Source: Apostichopus japonicus (lineage: Eukaryota > Echinodermata > Holothuroidea > Aspidochirotida > Stichopodidae). From it: a stretch of 64,000 nt of DNA. The notes under the pieces were generated by a model, which saw only the letters and a program-made list of their open reading frames with translations, did not search any database and had not been told where the DNA came from. Position numbers and translations under genes: made by a program. Of this stretch, positions 12,959-23,309 are shown piece by piece (position 1 is the stretch's first letter; each line of letters opens with the position of its first letter). The DNA is taken from assembly GCF_037975245.1 (NCBI RefSeq), contig NC_092562.1:28533554-28597553 (forward strand), in the 5' to 3' direction.

Positions 12959-13055
12959 CAAATGCAGGACCGAATTGTAACAGAAATAACAGAAACACTG
13001 TTAACGTCGCAGTTAACAACACAGGACTTCTACTTCCACGTACAATGCTAGCCAT
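12959..13055 (-). CDS. First coding exon (signal peptide) of a secreted/receptor-type gene
   Basis: The ATG at 13055 opens 32 codons beginning MASIVRGSRSPVLL, followed by a hydrophobic stretch (TLTVFLLFLLQFGPAF). This is a good N-terminal signal peptide, with a basic n-region, a leucine/phenylalanine core and a small-residue end. The exon stops after one base of codon 33 at a clean donor, G|GTAAGT. The next exon upstream of position 5044 starts with two bases that complete this codon as Gly, so the phases agree (1-1). The exon is too short for ORF callers and was found by reading the splice sites. The gene runs leftwards; this end would carry the promoter, upstream of 13056, where no clear TATA box was picked out. 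Identification as a signal exon is strong. Linkage to the two later exons is inferred from phase, strand and order. Confidence 0.78.
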
Positions 13056-14848
13056 TTCGTTCACAATAAAGGTATTGATAAGGCTGAGGAGTTCCTGATT
13101 TGCACCCTATGTAACTGTAAGGTGGTGATACGTGTGTTGTTGGTAGTGTTGTTCTGCCATCGTTTACTACGCGATCTGCACAGTGAGTAGTGAAGAGAGA
13201 ACTTGTGTGCTGGTACTTCCTGGCTTTCGTGTCACCCTACCAATAGCTCAGTAGTTGGTAGGTTGGTGTGTTATTTTAGGACAACTTCTCAAGGAATTCA
13301 AATCCTGGAAGATATGCAAATAGTTTCGTGTTTGGACGGTGCCTATCGATGTGCAGTAGCCTAGTACGTGCTTTGACTGCCGTAGAGATGTATGTATGAT
13401 ATATTACTTCCTTGTGCAAACTACGTCATTGGCTCGAACTTTTGAAAAGAAATATTGGAATCAACCATTATTACATATGGGGAATAAAAGTAACTTGTGA
13501 TTATTTAAAGGGCATATTTAGTTCGTACACGTACGACGGTTGCCCGCGACACGGACGTGTATTACTTGTGTACTTAGCACTTCGTAATACCTACGTCCGC
13601 CGACGTTCACCTCTAGAAATGCCATTTCTGCGTAAGATTTCTACGATATCACCTTGTGACCTCACGTCAATTACCCACTACCTGACGAGAAAAAGCTGTC
13701 ATGGTACTGAATATTAATGATATCAACTCGGCAGTGGGCGTATTCACTTTTCCGAACCAATCAACTGTTGGTCGAGTCTATTAGCGACACAGGGTCAGAA
13801 ATCGGAAAGTTGTAAACAACTACAGATGTCGAATGCGGAGCATTCACATCGGTTGCACAGATAAGTACGACGGTTGTCCCGTACGCGTGATTTTTTTTCC
13901 AGGATGGTTGTGGGTAATTAACATAAAGTAGGCGTGCCGCTATACTGGCAGATATCCTCAAAAAGGAAAGGTAAATAGCGCCATTCTAATTGTGCTCCTA
14001 TGGCAACAGAGGTTATTTACCATAGTGTTCGTACGTGAATTGATATAACACTGGAAACATCTAGGCCGTGTACGTACGCGTGTGAAAAGACCGTACAAGA
14101 TCATTTCACCGCAAAAGGCTAGGGTTACCAGTGATGGAATTTCTAACGTTTTCTATAAACTGACTTACAGGAACCTTATCTTTGGTTTGAAATTACATCT
14201 TTGACATATTTAACAATATCTGCTTAGTTACAATAACTACTTGGCCGTAAAGTTGGCCTTTGTCAGCTTTGGGGCATTTCGAATTATTTTTAGCCTGAGG
14301 AATGAGGACCGGTGTTATTTGTTGCATAAGGACTTTCCTTACGTTCTAAAGCAAGTACCAAAGAATCATCAGTCTTTGTTCCTGTCTTTGTTCCTTCCCA
14401 TATCCATACGATGCCCATATCCAGTCGACGTACGTGTGATTCGCACTAGCCTTATAATAAGTCATATAGGCTAGGCTAGTACAGTGCATGCACGCGATAT
14501 CCAAGTTTTTGTGTGATGTACGAAGCATGGTACGGTATTTGTAACAATTGCAGTACAGTATTTATATAGCAGTAATGTATTTGTAACAATAGTACAGTGC
14601 ATAGGTCATACCAAACTTTCCTGAAGTAGGCCTACTGCACATGTGCACTGATTGAGACACGCCTCCTTTATGGTAATTACCCACAACCATCCTGGGGAAA
14701 AAAAATCACGCGTCCCGTACACTCTTGCCGTCTGGCACTGTCAACCAAATCATGTATCCTTTTCTTTTCTTTTATTGGGGGCGGGTAGGTCGGGATGCAA
14801 GGCCCCAAAAGTCGACTTCTTGTGACCACCATCAGACAACTACCTTAT
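13056..14848. other. Upstream region of the receptor-type gene with an inverted-repeat pair
   Basis: No exon is recognised. GTACGACGGTTG(C/T)CCCG occurs at 13530 and 13865. A near-exact inverted pair of about 55 bp lies at 13865-13922 and 14672-14725, sharing CGCG(T)GATTTTTTTTCC and GGATGGTTGTGGGTAATTA. The sequence is richer in CpG than its surroundings, as expected near a promoter. That role is inference. Confidence 0.45.
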
Positions 14849-14929
14849 TAGGCCATCAGCTGAAGCTCAAAATGTGGCTGTAAAATCAGTTTCGTTCCAG
14901 CAACACCGGGTCTAGACTTTTAATGCATT

Positions 14930-16700
14930 TTTGGGTAGTTTAATGCATCACAAACATTATATCAAAAGTTCTCCAAAAAATTTCCTGCAGTATTTTTGTA
15001 ACGCACCCTTGAAATTGGGTATGTTATGTAGACATTACATGCTACGATGCTATGTATTAGGAACACATGTGCTAACGTTAGATTTGGTACAGTGGTGCAT
15101 ACATACCACTCTTTTCTTATATGTTTAATTACGACTGATATATATTTTTTTGTATAATAGTTGGGTCAGGGTTACAAGAATGGTGGAAGAGGATTCTGGT
15201 CTAAGGGTCAGTGAGGGTTGTTTTCAGGCATTACAAGTTGTGCCCTCCTCCCCCCCCCCCCCCCTCCATTTTCGCCAAAATGGTAAAAAATCACATTTTC
15301 AACTTTGAAATATGAAATACAATTTTTGCACATTATAACTTAAGGGTTTTAATTATAAAAATGTACCACTTTTAATAAACTCAGATATAATGCTTTGTAA
15401 TAAATCAAATATTTTTAGATTTTCCCCCTATGTTATGAATGCATTTCGTCTGTGCATGTATGCGTAAATATACACATATAATGAAAAGTTCCTCTCCATA
15501 ATTGTTACACTCCCCATCCAAACTGTTTTACACATGTGACCCCCTCCCCCTCTACTTTACATGTAGCTAAATCCCTAGTTACAGTGAGATGTGCCAATGC
15601 CCCAAGACCAGTCAGTGAGTTATTTCTTTTGTATAAATCAATATATAAGTTGGCACACTAAGACATCATGGCATATCGTAGATGTGAAATAAAGTTAGTC
15701 GGTATATATCCGTTACCTTAGTACTCTTTCTACAGTCTTCTGCAAAACTAGGTACTTTCTCCATGTTACGGAAACGACATGTTTATAATTCGTATTCCTG
15801 CAAAAAGTGTTTCCAAGGGAGTTAACGTATAAAAGAAAAGATCGACAAGGTTTCGAATGGTATTTTGAATAATAATAGTTCTATATTCTACAAATAATAT
15901 GAATAATAAAGGTGAATGGTACAAATAAGTGAATAATGCAGACAGTTAACTTAAGCCCCTGGGTCGATACACTCAATGGTGTAGTAGAGCTGGGCCTTTG
16001 CGATGATTCAAGATACAGGTTCTTCATCAAAAGGCTCGGCGAGGAATTAATAAGTGATTAAAAGTTCATCCAAGGACAGTTGTACTAGTTATAACAGGAT
16101 CCACTTCAATTCACTGCATGGAAGTCAGATATGGTATGGAAAAGGGAAAGTCCATTCCGTAGTAGAGGTGAAGATAATTAGATGAAATAAAAGTCACTAA
16201 AGACTTGAATATCCTTCAGTCAAAACTTGAACAGATGCACAAAACGTGTTAACAATATGAACAAAACATGCAACGAAATGTTACGGCAAAACAATAAAGA
16301 ACCGTGATATTGGAACAGGGTCAGGGGCGATGGTTCCTCAACAACAGTATATAAACCTCTGACTGGTTTCAGGACGCGGTATTTGCGTCATCGTCTTCAG
16401 TAAATGTAGTTGTGAATATGCAAGAGGTAAAGCATGCCCATAACACCCTCCTCCCCTCCCCTCTCAGCAAAAAAAGTGTGATTTGAAGAAAATGTGGATA
16501 TTTATCATAAGGTGTATGGTAGGTAGGGTAATCTACGTAAAACTACTAATAGCTAAAATGAATATATGAATAAGATCATGTTTTCTGGTTCCTTTAAACT
16601 CTGGGGAACAAAATAATGACAACATGACTTTGAAAAAGTTAACCCTCTTCACAAACTTCAAACTTGATTAAAATTTCAGACAAAGATATCAAGATTTAAC
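14930..16700. other. Non-coding stretch, poly-C and AT-rich
   Basis: I see no gene here. It contains a C-run near 15250-15265 and CT-rich patches near 15540 and 16440, and otherwise ordinary AT-rich sequence. Confidence 0.6.
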
Positions 16701-16704
16701 AACA

Positions 16705-17069
16705 TCACAGTTCATCCTCCAAATCATCTTCCCCTGCATCAACAATCTCAACATCTTCTTGGAAGTTGCTGCAATTTCTATATTTACATAGGTCTGTACA
16801 CGGTAGTTGTGCATTCATTCAGGAACATCTTCCTTTAAGACATTTGCCGACTCTACAGCTACTGCTGACACACTGAAGCAAAACATCTGGGTCAGGTGGC
16901 TTCGTCATCCAAGTGATTATAAGGTCATCATTTTCAAGTTTCCATCCATGTCCCTCTGGTGAGAGTGCATTAATCCTTTGCTGCAATGCCCTACTGTGAA
17001 TAGCAGCCTGGTTGGTGCAGCGCTTAACATGCTGGATCAGAGCATCTTTTGTTGGTGGTAAACTCTGCT
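16705..17069 (-). pseudogene. CXC-family gene, minus copy: 3' exon with CXC tail
   Basis: Acceptor CTCCTCAG| at 17070 leaves two bases that complete the phase-1 codon of the upstream exon as Glu, giving ...TFDG-E-QSLPPTKDALIQ. The reading continues HVKRCTNQAAIHSRALQQ, SPEGHGWKLENDDLIITWMT and KPPDPDVLLQCVSSSCRVGK, then CLKGRCS, one in-frame TGA at about 16819, then NAQLPCTDLCKYRNCSN and an acidic C-terminus (EDDLEDEL). Repeated Cys with GKCLKGRCS...LPCTDLC is the signature of a CXC/tesmin-like zinc-binding tail. The long middle domain usual in this family is absent between the two exons, or too decayed to see. The lesions make a functional product unlikely. Confidence 0.68.
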
Positions 17070-17103
17070 CTGAGGAGGAGATGAACAGAACACCTTGTAC
17101 CAT

Positions 17104-18153
17104 GAAATTGGATATTTTTGAGTCTCACATTTTATGATGGGGTACCAATATAATCACAATTCAGCTAGAAATATGTTGCAAATTACTTTAATAATTTCAA
17201 TGGAAAGATTAACCTGATATTGCATCTCAAAGCGTTTAGAGAATTTTTTAATTTTCCTTGGGGGAGGACCCCCATATCCAAAAGTCCTAGATCCACCCCT
17301 GAACACTCAATGAACCACACATTGAATACCTTTCAAGATCTGTATGTCTTCCTTGTCAAGAATTGTATCTAGTTTCTTCAACATAGAGAGTGCTACCTCA
17401 CTTCAATGGCAACACGGTCTTTTCCTCTAATATTCATAAAATCTGGGCTCATCTTTTTTCCGCTCTGCTGCTTGTCGAAGCAATACTTTTATAAAATGAA
17501 ATAAAAAAAGCAAATTGTTTTGCATTTTCTGTTGATCAAAATGTAAGTTTGAACAAATAAGAACTAAGACAATTTTATTTATATACCATGTGATCTGCTC
17601 ATCTTCTATGGACAAACAAAGACACATTCAAATTTTGCAAACCAGTGTCATGCAAAAAAGAATTAAAATAGGCTTTTTTTGACAGTACAGTACATTATCT
17701 CTAAATGTTATGGTTTAAATTATACAATGGTAGATTATATCTGTTACTAATAATAAAGGAGACAGATACTTGTTCATTTTGGTAAAGCAAGACAGGCTGA
17801 CCATAAGACCTTGCAAACCTAACCTTATTGCACCTTTGTTACACTTATTTTTCTAACTAATATAATATCTCTATCATTCAAATAAAGGGCCACAGTAAGA
17901 AAACTATGAAGCCTGTATTTAACACTTAGGCTAGTGCCCCAGATGGAGAATTTGAAACAAATTTCCGTTCCTACCACCTTATAACAAAACAAATCAGATG
18001 ACCATGCCACTAATTATATTATGTTCAGGTCCAACACTGTGCCCTTTGACTTGGATTCTATCCCTCAAGAGCTACTGATCTTGCATTATGCAACTTCTCT
18101 TAACACTTCAACTATGACACAGAAGTACAAGTAGAGTCGTGTAGTATGCTTAC
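17104..18153. other. Intron of the minus CXC-family copy
   Basis: This 1-kb AT-rich intron separates the two exons. No trace of the family's middle domain could be read in either orientation. Confidence 0.5.
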
Positions 18154-18640
18154 CTCCATCGAAAGTCTCTGCCTGCTGCAGCTTGTCCTGCACCCGTTTG
18201 CAACGCCGAGTAATGTATTGTTTCTTTTCCCACATATAATAAATTGAACAGGCAATACACCAGAGCTTCTGCTTGGTTTCCTCGATCTTTTCCGTCAATT
18301 CTTCGTTTAAAATCATATGGGGTCTCCTCTGGAACTGCCCGTTTTCTTGCAGCAATGTGCTTGCTATCAATGAACCGCCTGTAACACTTATCGTGGAACC
18401 CCATCATACTATGCTGTTGAACGCACGCTTGATCGTAGTAGGCCATGGAGTAATCAGTAGTACGGCGATATCACTGTCTCCGCCGCTGAGATTAAGCCAA
18501 TCTTCAGCGCAGGAAGTAACTTTAGTCCATCGTTTATTCGTCAGTGCCTTGACTGCTTCAAATTTTACAGATTCAATGTGCACTGAGCACTGTAGATTTC
18601 CGTGTGTCGGAGACTGACTAGCGCCCGTGGGAGCCGCCAT
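18154..18640 (-). pseudogene. CXC-family gene, minus copy: 5' exon (frameshifted)
   Basis: The ATG at 18640 opens MAAPTGASQSPTHGNLQCSV. The frame continues with VKFEAVKALTNKRW and CAEDWLNLSGGDSDIAVLL, then shifts. The adjoining frame carries the Cys/His segment SMMGFHDKCYRRFIDSKHIA, and a third frame carries ELTEKIEETKQKLW through QDKLQQAETFDG. Two frameshifts are therefore needed, near 18425-18460 and near 18300-18370. The exon ends at donor GGAG|GTAAGC in phase 1. The text fits a large family of hypothetical proteins repeated in echinoderm, mollusc and cnidarian genomes, with an N-terminal G(F/Y)H-x-x-C-Y-x-x-F segment, a long middle region and a C-terminal Cys-rich CXC (tesmin-like) tail. 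Family recognition is from memory. The function is unknown. Confidence 0.65.
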
Positions 18641-19166
18641 GTTTGTTGTTTTCTACAAAGATTGCACACAGAACTCATGGCTCATTGGACAATTCATATC
18701 ACATGGTACAGATATCTCACTGGCGCACAACTTTTGAACGTAAAACGGCAGGTTTCTTAACATACGCAATAAAAATATAGTTCGATCTTTCGAGCGGAAT
18801 TGCAAAAAAACTGCAGGAAAGTACATGGAGAACTTTTGGATCATTAATCTTAGTTAATTTATGTATTCAATGCTGTAGAGAAATTTTAGACCCGCAGTTG
18901 CTGGAACGAAACAAGCGAAATTCGACCTTCAGCTGATGGCCTATATATGCTCAGATATTATGTAGAAATATTATAGAAGTCTTGCCTCAAACTCGTCAAG
19001 CGTAAAAGTTGCGCATTTTATAGTAATTTGAAAAAAACCGAGAAAAATATTTATTTTTTCACCATGATTGTGAGCCAACCAGCTTGCGCGTTTCACCCAC
19101 ATTTGGAAGGGGAATCCTCTCTTGACCAATCGCATCGCTCATTGCATTTCACCTTCACTGTACAAG
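18641..19166. promoter_or_regulatory. Shared intergenic region between two head-to-head CXC-family genes
   Basis: About 525 bp separate the start codons of the minus copy (18640) and the plus copy (19167), so any promoters must lie here and could be bidirectional. The right inverted repeat of the possible transposon (18884-18943) falls inside, which would give the minus copy its own element-borne upstream sequence. No TATA box was identified. Promoter function is inference from position only. Confidence 0.35.
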
Positions 19167-19403
19167 ATGGACGCGTACACGTCGTCATCAATGTCATCGG
19201 AAGCTGATGATTCTGAAGGAAAAACTTCGTCTTACTGTTTCATGCATGTAATCGAAACCCATGGAAGAGTTATTCCCTTTTCAGAGAAAAGCTTCAACAA
19301 GTTTTTAGAGTGTTCCACCCTATGGAAAGAGTTAGAGAATCGTCCGGAAAGTGTCATCGCAACCACAGCAGACGGACTTAAATTTGACGATGTATACGCA
19401 CTG
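19167..19403 (+). CDS. CXC-family gene, plus copy: 5' exon
   Basis: The ATG at 19167 opens MDAYTSSSMSSEADDSEG and continues YCFMHVIETHGRVIPFSEKS, FNKFLECSTLWKELENRPES and VIATTADGLKFDDVYAL, with donor CTG|GTAGGC in phase 0. An earlier in-frame ATG at 19122 would add 15 residues. I prefer 19167 because the extra residues look untranslated, but this is not decided. The N-terminal pattern (a short domain with Cys, 'F..F.....W..L') matches the first segment of the same repeated family as the minus copy, although the sequences are very divergent. The frame is open throughout, unlike the minus copy. Confidence 0.6.
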
Positions 19404-20712
19404 GTAGGCTAGTAAAAGTAGTATGGGCATGGCATGGGGTATGAATGTCTAGATGTGAAATTTATTGTGTTTTACTGCAATTTAGGTGTCATAAGTTGTA
19501 TCTGAATTGCAAATTGCATATAAAAATTATTAATATTATGGGGATTTATGACTCTATGAGTAAAATATAAATTATAAATATGCATCTAATGAAAAATGTC
19601 AGACTCAGACAATAGTGAGTCAATCTATGATTGAATGTTCACTTCCTACACAAAAAGTTGGTCTAACTCTAAGGTCTAGATCTCTCCTGATATGGTTATG
19701 TGTGGCTGCCAGCTGTGCAGAAGTACTTGGCAGAGTAGTAGTAGTACTACTACTACTACTAGTCTACTAGTTAAAGTATGCTGATTGTTTTCAATTCATG
19801 TTGAATGATGTTGACTTTATCAACTTTTGGCTTGAAGGATTTTTCTCTTTTTGAATTTTGATTTGATTTTGTAGCGGGTTCGCCATCGGCTGTTACGCCC
19901 CCTATTTTGCGGCCGAATCGTCGCTACGACGATTCTCCGGAAGCAAGTTTCATTAAACAAGCGTTTCCTTTGTTTAATCGTCGCGAAAACGTGGGAGAAT
20001 CGTTGAAGCAACGTTTTCCTCGTTTAGTTTATTTTGTTTCTTATGTTCCACGACACTCGCCGCCTCGCTAGCACTGAGTAAACACCTACGTTGGTAGTCG
20101 CTCAGCTCAGCCGAAAATTTCACTGTTTCGCGTGTTCGTCGGATTACTCTTATCCATCGTTTTATTATTTCTATGGAGATTTAGCTATACAGTTCGGAAC
20201 TTTTATATACCATTATTCTTTTCTATGGAGATTTGTCCTTACGGAACTTTTATATATCATTTATTCTTTTCTGCGGATATTTCGGGACTGTGTTAAATTT
20301 GATCCACGGTTACTCCAGTTTTCAGAATCTTTTCGACCTATGCCAGCTAATTATCTTAATTGGGTGAGTTCAAATTGATTCATTTTAACTTCCCCTAAAA
20401 TTTAAAGTAACACAATATTATAACAGAGCCAACATTGTATGATTGTGTAACTTGTAAGCTTAAGTTAAGTTAAGCTAGGAAATTTGAGTTTTTGAAGTCT
20501 TGATCTATTCTTATCTCGTACTTAAAAAGGTAAGGTAGTCGGTGCTCAAGACGAATGAGGAGGGCATAACATAATGGAAAATATATTTCAGTAGAAAATT
20601 GGTATTGTAATCTTGATAGGGATTTCAAATTAGAGCTGTTCATAAGCACAGTATTGTTAATGCTTAATGGAAAAAATTATAATTCATTGATGTGTCCTGA
20701 TTATTTACATAG
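19404..20712. other. Intron of the plus CXC-family gene, with a GC-rich island
   Basis: It contains a hairpin of (AGT)n/(ACT)n at about 19731-19770. At 19870-20090 lies a CpG-rich island with a perfect 9-bp stem (GAATCGTCG at 19915 and CGACGATTC at 19927, 3-base loop). The island stands out from the AT-rich flanks and may be an insertion, but I could not name it. Confidence 0.5.
20326..20363 (+). CDS. Possible 38-nt microexon of the plus CXC-family gene
   Basis: Acceptor TTTTCAG| and donor GG|GTGAGT bound a 38-nt segment, NLFDLCQLIILI plus two bases. The 5' exon ends in phase 0 and the next exon needs two incoming bases, so the two do not join directly. This segment starts in phase 0, stays open and ends in phase 2, which exactly bridges them. 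Support is by splice sites and phase only. Confidence 0.3.
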
Positions 20713-20822
20713 AAAACGACAAGGGAGGGCAGGATACCACGTAGATTGTTACCGGCACTTCTGTAATCTCACTTCCATCAGGCGAGCCAAGGACAAGGCG
20801 AAGAAAGCACAGATATCGAAAG
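20713..20822 (+). CDS. CXC-family gene, plus copy: Cys/His exon
   Basis: The exon lies between acceptor TTACATAG| and donor AAAG|GTAATA and is 110 nt. It encodes KRQGRAGYHVDCYRHFCNLT then SIRRAKDKAKKAQISK. GYH-x-x-C-Y-x-x-F is the same N-terminal signature seen in the minus copy (GFHDKCYRRF), which ties the two genes together. The exon leaves one base (phase 1) that joins in frame to the next exon. A basic, charged helix follows the Cys/His segment. The function is unknown. In related proteins this region resembles a small zinc-binding module. Confidence 0.68.
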
Positions 20823-21179
20823 GTAATATTTTTGGTATATATCTTATAGCACAGCTTAGTTTACTTTGTAAAATTGTTCATATTATGTTACTTCATTCCT
20901 ATTAAATTGAAAGTTACATTTTTTTATGATATAAAGATTACACCATGGAGCACAGCTGTTAATATTATTTAACAGCAGCAAATGTAACTATATAGTGGTC
21001 ATAAGTTTAACAATGATAACAAATTGCAAAAAATATATTTTCTATGCTTTAGCATTCTTTGGATGTAAAATACAGGGTATCAGTTGAATGATGTTCATTT
21101 GAAATAAATATAGTGTCTTTGTATATTTCAGTATATTTCAGTATTGAGGCAAAGCTTTGTACTTTTTCTACCTTCACAG

Positions 21180-21346
21180 AAGCTGATGAAGAAGAACCCT
21201 ATAAAGCTGCAGGAAAGGGTCGATGTTCAAGTCGACAGCACAACATAACCTGCACCGATCTGTGCAGGTGCATCAATTGTCAAAATTCAGCTCAAGCAGG
21301 GCACAATATGGATGAGGAAGATACAGACAATGAAGATGAAGACTGA
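21180..21346 (+). CDS. CXC-family gene, plus copy: terminal exon with CXC tail
   Basis: Acceptor CTTCACAG| gives two bases that complete the previous codon as Glu. The exon then reads ADEEEPYKAAGKGRCSSRQH, NITCTDLCRCINCQN and an acidic end (NMDEEDTDNEDED), with stop TGA at 21344-21346. The Cys pattern GRCSxxxxxxTCTDLCRCxNCxN is the last half of a CXC zinc-binding motif, and the acidic end parallels the minus copy. With the exons upstream this predicts a short protein of roughly 180 residues that keeps only the two ends of the usual long family member. The exon 2 to exon 3 join is intact, with matching phases and no stops, so a transcript is plausible. Confidence 0.68.
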
Positions 21347-21679
21347 ATGTCTGAAAGCTTATGTATCTAGACTCATTCATTCACAGTAATGTAAATTTGT
21401 TCTGGTCTGAACTTGTTTGACCTCTGGCATAATTAAGTTACCTGTGACCCCGAAATAACAATGAGTTCATTCAGGTCACTGTAGAGCATCTACCATCCAA
21501 GTTTGTTTACAAAACGGGCAAACGATCTCAAAGTCATTCAATGTTTTGCAAGCGTTATGGATGGACCAACAACATTTGGATTCTTAATCTCACTCCACCC
21601 ACAATTTGAGCTGTATAAACACTTATATATCATATTCATGTATAAACATTACTTGGGATGTACATTGTAGTGCACAAAT

Positions 21680-22165
21680 AGTATGTCACTTTTCCAATAG
21701 CTTGTGGAGGTTAAAGGGAATTTTTTTATTTCGAGCTGTATTAACAGAACTTGTTTAATATTCAAGTATCAATAGTATGTCACTTGGTAGAGAATTCTTA
21801 TATTTCGAGTTGTATTAACAGAAAACCAATTCACTTGTTATATATTTATGTTTCAGAATCACTTGCGATGTAGGCAGCAAGAATAGTTTGTCATTTTTCC
21901 AACGACATGTAGAAGTGGTTAATTCTTATAGATGTATTTCGAGCTGTATAAACAGAACACCAATTCACTTGTTTTATATTTATGTTTCAAAATCACTTGC
22001 GATGCACTGCAAGAATAGTATGTCACTTGGTAGAGAATTCTTATATTTCGAGGTGTATTAACAGAAAACCAATTCACTTGTTTTATATTTATGTTTCAAG
22101 ATCACTTGCGATGTAGGCAGCAAGAATAGTTTGTCATTTTTCTAACGACTTGTAGAAGTGATTAC
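21680..22165. repeat. Imperfect tandem repeat, unit about 125 bp
   Basis: The phrases AATTCACTTGTTTTATATTT, TCACTTGCGATGTAGGCAGC, AGAATAGTTTGTCATTTTTC and TTATATTTCGAG..TGTATTAACAG alternate three to four times. Two sub-variants alternate, giving a dimer of about 245 bp. It lies just 3' of the plus CXC gene and may be in its 3' UTR. Confidence 0.75.
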
Positions 22166-22459
22166 AGATAAACGTTTTTTACAGTGCTCGTTTAGAACTG
22201 AATGTTGGAATGTTCTGTCCTCAAACCTCAGCCATGAAGAAAAGTTGAAAATGTAAAAACAATAACTACATGCATTTCTTATGTGCCATATATGCAAGTT
22301 ATGAAAACAATAATGTTATCAATATTATACAATTTGAATATGATGATGCTTTTGTACTTGTTTGGATACTTTTTGTCATTCAGTCAAAATTATTTGTCTG
22401 CGATTTGTAGAGATGTTGCAGGAAGGGGGTTGAAGGCGAGAAAAGAAGATTGAGATAGA

Positions 22460-22560
22460 GATTAAAGAAACAAAGAGGGAGGTAGAGAGAGAGAGAGAGA
22501 GAGAGGTGGAGAGAGAGAGGTGGGTGGAGAGAGAGGTGGAGGGAGGGGGAGGGGGGTTGA
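22460..22560. repeat. GA-rich low-complexity tract
   Basis: An impure (GA)n/(GGA)n run. The leucine/serine-rich open frames on the opposite strand are produced by it. Confidence 0.9.
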
Positions 22561-22904
22561 CATGAGAGAAAAATGTGGATGAAGGATACTTTGGAAAAGA
22601 GGATCAGAGAGGCAAGGAAAGAAAAAGTTGTGATGAGCATACTTGTATAAACACATAGCAACGATAGTTAAAGTAATTATTCTAATATTAATCAAAATTA
22701 CTTCGCTAATTATAATAAAATCAAGATCTATATAATTTATCATGAATGTCACTTTCAGGTTCATTATCAATATCTTTATTGTTTGTATTATTAAAAATAG
22801 TAGTTCATGTAGTATTATCATTTATTATTATCAGATCAGTATCAGCATAATCATCATAAGTATTGGTATAAATATTCCTTCTTAAGTTAAAATAGGAAAA
22901 ACAT

Positions 22905-22952
22905 TTGCAATAACCCCCCCCCCCCCAAAAAAAAAAAAAAAAAAAAAAAAAA
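22905..22952. repeat. C-run followed by A-run
   Basis: About a dozen C residues are followed by roughly 26 A residues with no interruption. The A-run could be the tail of a retroposed sequence, but nothing upstream was recognised. Confidence 0.8.
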
Positions 22953-23309
22953 CATCCATCGAATAGGACGTAAAGCTAAGTTCACACTTTATTCCTAACA
23001 TGTAAATAACATAGTTCAACATCCTGCACATCACAATATTCACCTCCCCCCAAAAAAGAACAGTAGAAATCCACACACGCATTGAGCTTATTTTCTCTAT
23101 TTGGATGCAAGAGGGCGACAAACACAATTATGATTAATTAAAACTATGATTACTAATTAATGTGCAACTTTCACGCTTGACGAGTTTGTGTGGTTATTAT
23201 TCATATTTTACTCCATCATTGTACAAAAAATCAGGTAGTTGTCGCTCGGTGGTCACAAAAAACACTAACTAGAGCACTTTCTGATGTATGCATCCCGGTC
23301 TAGGGGGGG

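Larger units (their letters stand above)
14849..18943. mobile_element. Possible DNA transposon with about 60-75-bp terminal inverted repeats around the minus-strand CXC gene
   Basis: The left end (14849-14922) reads TAGGCCATCAGCTGAAG, later TTTCGTTCCAGCAAC and GGGTCTAGA. The reverse complement of the right end (18884-18943) reads TAGGCCATCAGCTGAAG, TTTCGTTCCAGCAAC and GGGTCTAAAA. The pieces are in the same order, inverted and 4.1 kb apart, with the broken CXC-family gene (16705-18640) between them. Both ends abut TA, compatible with a TA target site but not proof of one. No transposase domain is recognisable inside, so either the CXC gene is cargo or this is a non-autonomous element. Confidence 0.5.

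Noticed and set aside
22380-22821. Ser/Leu/Pro-rich minus-strand open frames
   Set aside because: They are produced by the GA-rich low-complexity tract on the opposite strand.
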